64,000 nt of DNA from Apoderus coryli (Eukaryota > Arthropoda > Insecta > Coleoptera > Attelabidae): assembly GCA_911728435.2 (NCBI GenBank), contig OU452204.1:10726001-10790000 (forward strand), written 5' to 3'. The position numbers were made by a program, and so were the translations under genes. Shown here one piece after another: positions 58,721-64,000 of the stretch; positions within the stretch are counted from its first letter, which is position 1, and each line of letters begins with the position of its first letter. The notes below the pieces were generated by a model, which ran no database searches, was not told the DNA's origin, and worked only from the letters and a program-made list of their open reading frames with translations.

Positions 58721-59052
58721 GATACTCCATCACGCAGCTTTTAAAGAAAGTAGATTTTCCTGATTACAAATGTCCATTGTGCTCCAAACAATTTAAACGA
58801 AAGGATCATGTCCAACGACATTATCTAGAATTGCATCTGAGTAAAGAAAATCGCATTGGGTTTGAATGTTCCAAATGTAAGAAAATGTTTAAACGGCGAT
58901 ATTTGAAAGAGAACCATGAGAAGTTGTGTAAGACTGTTGTAAAGCAGCGTAGTGAATATCCTTGTTGGGCTTGTCAAATTACGTTTAAATCGAAGGAAAC
59001 ATGGGCTTTACATATTAAGAATGTTCATAATTTGTGCAACTCCATTTTTTGA
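58721..59052 (+). CDS. lola: lola alternative 3' terminal exon, three zinc fingers (cassette 21)
   Basis: The acceptor AATTATTTTAG ends at 58720 and the usual phase gives 109 residues to the TGA at 59050-59052, the longest cassette here. A 16-residue leader (YSITQLLKKVDFPDYK) precedes three fingers: C17, C20, H33, H38 (C2H2); C49, C52, H65, C69 (C2HC, x3); and C81, C84, H97, H102 (C2H2). The C2HC finger, first in other cassettes, is in the middle. The layout suggests an extra finger added in front of the normal pair, or descent from a different zinc-finger exon. AATAAA lies at 59168-59173. The apparent start at 58777 is a TTG inside finger 1. Confidence 0.88.
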
Positions 59053-59624
59053 CAATGCGAAATTGCTTTTTATGTTTATATTATCTATATTGCATTAATT
59101 TCATTTATTTTATTGTTCATTTTTTCCTTTTTATTGTGTTCTCTCTTGATTACTTTTTTCATAATTAAATAAAGTATAAAATAAAAAAACGATATTGTAT
59201 CTGCTTTTTCATTTGTGAATTTCGTCAAGTTACGCTGGTTGCATCGACTCATAGTAGGACTGCTATGGAAGGTTTTAAAACCCTTTTAGCAGCCTGGGTT
59301 TAGTCGCCATGGCCATCAATCGGAATTTCTTAAGCTTTTTCGATGAATACAGTGGCATTGCCCTTGGAAAGGCAGATATGTTGAGAACAGACGTTGCTGA
59401 GCTCTTCACAGTTGACCAGTCATTTCAAAATAATTAATACCAACGTTTTGTCTCTTTACGTAGACATTTTCAGTGAAATTGTAAATTTGTATAGTTTTAT
59501 CTCAGTTAAAAACAAACAAATGACATCAAACAATGTTTTTTTTCACGTTTACTTCCGTCTAAGCACATGTAAGTATTGCAAGACATACTTCGTCTTATTG
59601 TCCTAATTAATTTGTTTATTTCAG
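59053..59624. other. Short intron between cassettes 21 and 22
   Basis: Contains the cassette 21 poly(A) signal and, on the minus strand near 59430-59480, a degenerate hammerhead-like string (CUGAAAA, UGUCU/AGACA stem, AAAACGUU). No gene seen. Confidence 0.45.
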
Positions 59625-59821
59625 ATGATCCCCGGCCTTGTCCAAAATGCAACAAAATATATAAAAACTACAATTCATTGAAGTCGCATAGGTCTCAAGA
59701 TTGCAACAACGGTATCTATACTTGTGATCAATGTGATTATAGAAGTAGAAGAAAATACGCACTTAAGATGCATTATCGTCATAAGCATCCTGAGCAAAAA
59801 GGAATATTTATTCCTAAATAA
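59625..59821 (+). CDS. lola: lola alternative 3' terminal exon, paired zinc fingers (cassette 22)
   Basis: The acceptor TTTATTTCAG ends at 59624 and 64 residues run to the TAA at 59819-59821. Finger 1 is C5, C8, H21, C26 (C2HC), linker NNGIYT, finger 2 C33, C36, H49, H54 (C2H2), then PEQKGIFIPK. The YKN-x2-SL-x2-H-x3-QDC pattern of finger 1 relates it to the cassettes at 26635 and 33254-36819 although they lie more than 20 kb away, whereas finger 2 (DYRSRRKYALKMH) resembles the 51.8-57.3 kb group. Confidence 0.92.
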
Positions 59822-60454
59822 TAAGTTGCTTTCTTATGAATCGACATCCAGAGTAATATCATAACACTTATTTAGTGTGTAATTGCGATAACTTGGAACA
59901 CAATGTGACCTCTAATCTGCCGTCTTAGTAGATATAGATTAGTGATGTCAGCTTTTACTGAAAGAAAGTTTGAAACGAAATGATAATAAATGGGGGATTT
60001 AGATCCCCAGTTAGAACCCAAATTGGAAACGAGTACGAACGTGATTAATAATGTAATGGTAAAGATAAACATGTTCACACTTTGATTTTTCACTAACAAC
60101 CATTTTTAGTTAATTGTTTCATTTTGACATCTATTGTATTGATGTCACATAAGTGCCCACTCAGCCGCTTCATTTATTTCATGGAAATCTTGGGATACTA
60201 TTCAGTAATATAGATTAATATAATTAACAAGAGATTTTCGAAAATGGTTTATCTACATGCCAACTATCTTATGTTTTTGAGGTACATTACTGTCATATTA
60301 GAGAGGAAGATAATTAGAGGTGGTAAACGACGCATATGCTCAAAATTCCGACAAAATACTAATGTAAAATATTAAAAACAAATTATATAGAAAACTGACC
60401 CCACGAGAGGCCACTATTTAACAAATCAAGACCATATCTCGAAATTAAGTCTTT

Positions 60455-61790
60455 GGGGCCAGTTTTCCACAAAGAGCTTGTATTCAGCCAGCTGGAACCT
60501 CAAATTTTTAAAACCTCTTCTGCCATGTTTCAAATATGTGTAACGCATTACTAGAAGAATTCCTTCGTTCAGTGGCGGCTTGTGGCAGTTTACTGTGGTG
60601 TGAAGCATAACAAAACATAAAGTCTGCTATGTTATGTATGCTATGCTTAATGCATTTAAACGCTGGCAACTATGTTTATATGAAGGGCGGTAGCCGGCCG
60701 TCAGGTGGTTGTATATTGGGTATATGCCGGAGAGGCATCATTGCATTGAAAAATAATTACACAATAAAATAAAATTGAATACTTAATAGTATATTAAGTA
60801 TAAAGGGCGGTAAAGCATTCGTTGCAGCCCGCCGCGGTATAGACGCACGAGTGAGCGAAGCGAGCGAGGGCAGCTATACAGCGAAGGGCTGCAGCGGCTT
60901 TACCGCCAGTGGTGCTTACAACTGTTTTTCGCCTGCCTCTTCATACTACAATATTAAACCAAAAGAACTTTATTTTAATAATTAATTATTACTGTTATGA
61001 ACTGACAGTTTTTGACAGTAATTAATGGGAGTATTTTTTGACGTACATGATAATAGGCGTTATCCTTTGATAAACTCAGATCAGATAAACTTATGTGACA
61101 GGCTCACATGTCAATGTTGAGTATTTTAAATGTAGAAAGAAACTGTCAAATTATTATCTGAGCGTGTACGCTATAGAAATTTGATTTTAGAATCTTAGGT
61201 ATATTTCGGTACTACAATAATAATTAAAAAGTGATTACTAATTAATAATGGACAATTTTAAATAATTAAATGAGTTTAAACTTTCTCAATTAATTGTCAA
61301 CTTATCCTCTAGATGGAATGCACATTAAGTTAAGTGAGTGAAAACTACTGATGTTAACGTTATTATTGGAAATCTAACATTAACGCCATCTATGAAAAAA
61401 AAATAAAAAGAGCGGGCGCTAACGGGTCATTTACCGCCCGCATATGCGGGCGGTAAAACTCTGTTTAAGTGCAGGCAGGCGAAAAATAATATTATTAATT
61501 TTATTGATTATTTAGATGAAGCTTTGCTTGACCTGCTTCATATGACAAGCCGCCACTGCCTCCAATATTTTAAAGTTCCTGTTTTTGACCATCTGTTTTC
61601 TCTTCTCTCTCCAAGGTTTACCTTGATAATCATAAATACTAACTAAATAAAATATACAAATTATGTTACATTATTTTGTTAATTAAATTAAATTTGTTAT
61701 TATATTTTGTTGTTATCACAATTATATTTTTATTGATTTTTTTTTGTCTTATTTACAGTATTTAATTGTAGTTATATTGTATTATAATTT
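60455..61790. repeat. Segmental repeat, copy interrupted by a transposon
   Basis: 60455-60569 and 61559-61790 together match 58271-58613; the 989 bases between are the inserted element. Confidence 0.75.
60570..61558. mobile_element. hAT-like non-autonomous transposon, 989 bp
   Basis: Exact 14-base inverted ends: CAGTGGCGGCTTGT at 60570-60583 and its complement at 61545-61558. Flanking octamers CCTTCGTT and CCTCCAAT agree at five of eight positions, compatible with a decayed 8-bp target duplication. The interior is GC-richer near its left end and near 61431-61456, where a perfect 26-base palindrome (TTACCGCCCGCAT and its complement) lies. No transposase frame. Confidence 0.75.
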
Positions 61791-62183
61791 CGACAAAATA
61801 TTAAAGTAAAAAATAAGAAACAAATAATGTATTTAATACCGAAAAGTGACTTGTAATTATTTGTATGCTAGAATATGTCGAGAGAAGAGGAATCTATTAA
61901 TTGGAGTGTCTACTGTTTAACAAAACAAGACAATCTGGTAATAAAGTCTTGTTTTGTTCAACATGTCGGTAACTTGTAAATCTTTGTTCGAATTTCTGCT
62001 AGATTAACGGCGTTGCGAGAGTTCTCTATATCAATTCAAGTGACACAGTTCCATTCATGCTTCATAAACCCAGTTGTTATATTCAAATGAACATTTTATT
62101 CAACTGCCATAATTTAAATTTTTCGTGCCAAATTCTATTTAATCGGTGATAATGTTTTTCACTTAGGCTGAAGGATTCGGACA

Positions 62184-62357
62184 ATGGCCTTTTGGGGTTT
62201 AGTGCCAATAAATTACGTTTTATCATTATTATTTGTTTTTCATTTCTCGTACTTAGATGATTTTAGAATGATTTTTTATCTAATTAATAAACGTGTGAAA
62301 CAGTTTGAAAGTATGCTTAAAAACGAAGAATATGCGAAAAAAGCTAAAAATATTTAA
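62184..62357 (+). pseudogene. Weak membrane-protein-like open frame
   Basis: ATG to TAA, 57 residues: a hydrophobic stretch (INYVLSLLFVFHFSYL) then DDFRMIFYLINKRVKQF. The layout faintly recalls an insect chemoreceptor segment, but it is short. Another frame at 62305-62583 overlaps it. I would not call a gene without transcript evidence. Confidence 0.15.
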
Positions 62358-63880
62358 TTATCATTTACGTACGCCTGGTTGTTCAGATTTGAGTTTTTTA
62401 AAAATAGATAAATCTATTTTTGATATGGAAAAGAGTAAAAGTGAAATGATATTTAAATATCACGACCATGCGGTTTATTATATTAAAAACAAGTTACATT
62501 TTTATGCGCAAAAATGTGTCATATCAAAGTTGTTTTTTTTATGGAAGACCCTATATCTGACAGCATATTTAGATAGTAGTTAAAAATAAATATACTTTAA
62601 CATTCCCTATTTTTTGTTTTGAATAGTTTTGGAGAAAAGAATTTATTTAATTTTCTTAATTGAGAAAATGAAGTTTTTAAGTAAGGTAAAATTTCTATAT
62701 TTAATACAGGTTACCCTGTAGAATACGAACGAACTTCGACTTTCTAACTGGCATATTTTTATTAGTAACTTAATATTGTTTATTATAATATTTTTTTTCG
62801 TGAGAAACGTTACATTTTAGAAAAAAAATTGTTTTATTTTGTCCAAAACTAATACAAAGTGTTTTTAATTGAAGTACTGTCAAATATAGGGCGTCCCACA
62901 TTTTTTTTTTGATACACGGGTTTCACCATACAAACAAATATAATATATAAACGAAATAAATATATTTTACCAAGTTGGGAAAAATTAAATAAACTAACAT
63001 GCCCGCATTAAAAAAATCGCATAAAAGTGGAACTCGAACAAAACTCCTTCGATTGCTGGAAAGGTTATCGAATTACAGGAATTTCGCTATGGTCCACGGT
63101 TTTTCATAATTCAGGCATATATGTATATATAAATTACTTAATTATATATTATTATTATTTATTTGTAAACTTGATAAAATTCTAATATTATGGAAAGATA
63201 TACATGTTTTTGTGAAGTAGGACTTTCAATAATCTTCACAGAAACTTACTGTATTTGAAATACTCTATTTAATTGATTAAATAAAAATTATATTTATTAG
63301 AAGTTGTTAAGAAATCTTAATTTTTGAAGGAATATTACTAGAAAATACAGTTGTAGTAATATACGAGTAGCATTTAACTTTACACGCCATAAGGCCACAA
63401 ATGTGAACATATCGGTAATTAAATAAACATGTTGTTTAGATATTATAGAAGGTATTGTGAAATGTTACCTAAGCTAAGCATGTCTCATTTATTTATCTTT
63501 CCTAAACCTACTGCTCTTGAGTATTAAGAGTAATACCTACTATTTTAAGAATTTCTAATGCTATTCCTATTACGATATAAAGGTTGTCCCAGGAGTCCCA
63601 AACTTTAGAGATAATCGAAGGGCTGAAAATAATGATGTTTCTTGTTTGAAACCCAAAGAAAAACAAGAATAAAAGAAAATTATGATATTACTCCATATAA
63701 AATTTGTCCTTTATACGCTATAGCGATGGAACTAAAGTTAGAAGTAAAAGTAGTTTTTTATATTATAGGTTTTTTAGTTTTAAATGTGATAACTAGACTG
63801 GCACATTCACTATTTTTGAAAAGATACTCATTGTTAATTGTAATTTTGTCATTAAATATTTATCAAGTGTTTTATTTTAG

Positions 63881-64000
63881 CTGTCCAATACCAGTATCAA
63901 TGCGATAGATGTCGAAGACGGTATAAACATCAGAGATCATTAAGTTTTCATGTCAAAAATCAATGTGGGGTTGAAGGAATAAGATATCATTGTCCAAATT
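63881..64000 (+). CDS. lola: lola alternative 3' terminal exon, partial (cassette 23)
   Basis: The acceptor TTTATTTTAG ends at 63880 and the frame is open to the window edge. A six-residue leader (VQYQYQ) precedes finger 1 (C7, C10, H23, C28; C2HC), linker GVEGIRYH and the first Cys of finger 2 (C37). The remainder lies beyond the window. The overlapping frame at 63642-63908 is in another phase and is not coding. The array therefore continues to the right. Confidence 0.88.

Larger units (their letters stand above)
59822..63880. other. Intron between cassettes 22 and 23
   Basis: The hAT-like element (60570-61558) sits inside the second segmental repeat copy. A weak membrane-protein-like frame lies at 62184-62357. 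The rest is AT-rich and no cassette was found. Confidence 0.5.

Overview
The window is AT-rich insect genomic DNA, probably from a beetle; I infer this from base composition and transposon types and cannot prove it. It lies inside one large gene that I identify as longitudinals lacking (lola). That family makes a shared BTB-domain N-terminus spliced to one of many alternative 3' terminal exons, each coding its own zinc-finger tail. The shared BTB part is not in this window.

Twenty-three terminal-exon cassettes lie on the + strand, at about 0.6, 5.9, 6.6, 8.7, 10.0, 15.1, 19.4, 25.9, 26.6, 33.3, 34.5, 36.6, 38.8, 41.0, 41.8, 47.6, 48.4, 51.8, 54.5, 57.2, 58.7, 59.6 and 63.9 kb. The last is cut by the window edge. 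Each starts at a pyrimidine-rich AG acceptor in the same phase (two bases completing a split codon) and, apart from the cut one, ends in its own stop. Many have a poly(A) signal shortly after. Twenty carry the usual pair, a C2HC finger followed by a C2H2 finger. Two carry one finger and one carries three. Neighbouring cassettes are often tandem duplicates (6.6/8.7; 33.3/34.5/36.6; 54.5/57.2 kb), so the array has grown by local exon duplication. A possible decayed cassette lies at 23.1 kb. In Drosophila such exons are joined to the common exons by alternative and partly trans-splicing; here that is inference from homology.

On the minus strand at 2.9-3.2 kb there is a candidate two-exon minigene (58 residues) with an initiator-like element, a good splice pair and a poly(A) signal. 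It would be nested antisense in lola.

The spaces between cassettes are AT-rich introns filled with transposon debris: a Tc1/mariner element with about 0.46 kb inverted repeats and a broken transposase (11.0-13.2 kb), a foldback MITE (13.4-14.2 kb), a perfect 254-bp-arm palindrome (21.8-22.3 kb), a composite foldback (23.5-25.0 kb), a non-LTR reverse transcriptase relic (37.2-38.3 kb), a possible Penelope relic (45.6-45.9 kb), a BED-finger fragment (32.5-32.7 kb), a second mariner relic (57.7-58.0 kb) and a hAT-like insertion (60.6-61.6 kb). Several of the repeats carry a recurring hammerhead-ribozyme-like motif whose stems vary in sequence but still pair. It is clearest at 10.6, 20.9 and 53.1-53.4 kb, the last including a 129-bp tandem dimer.
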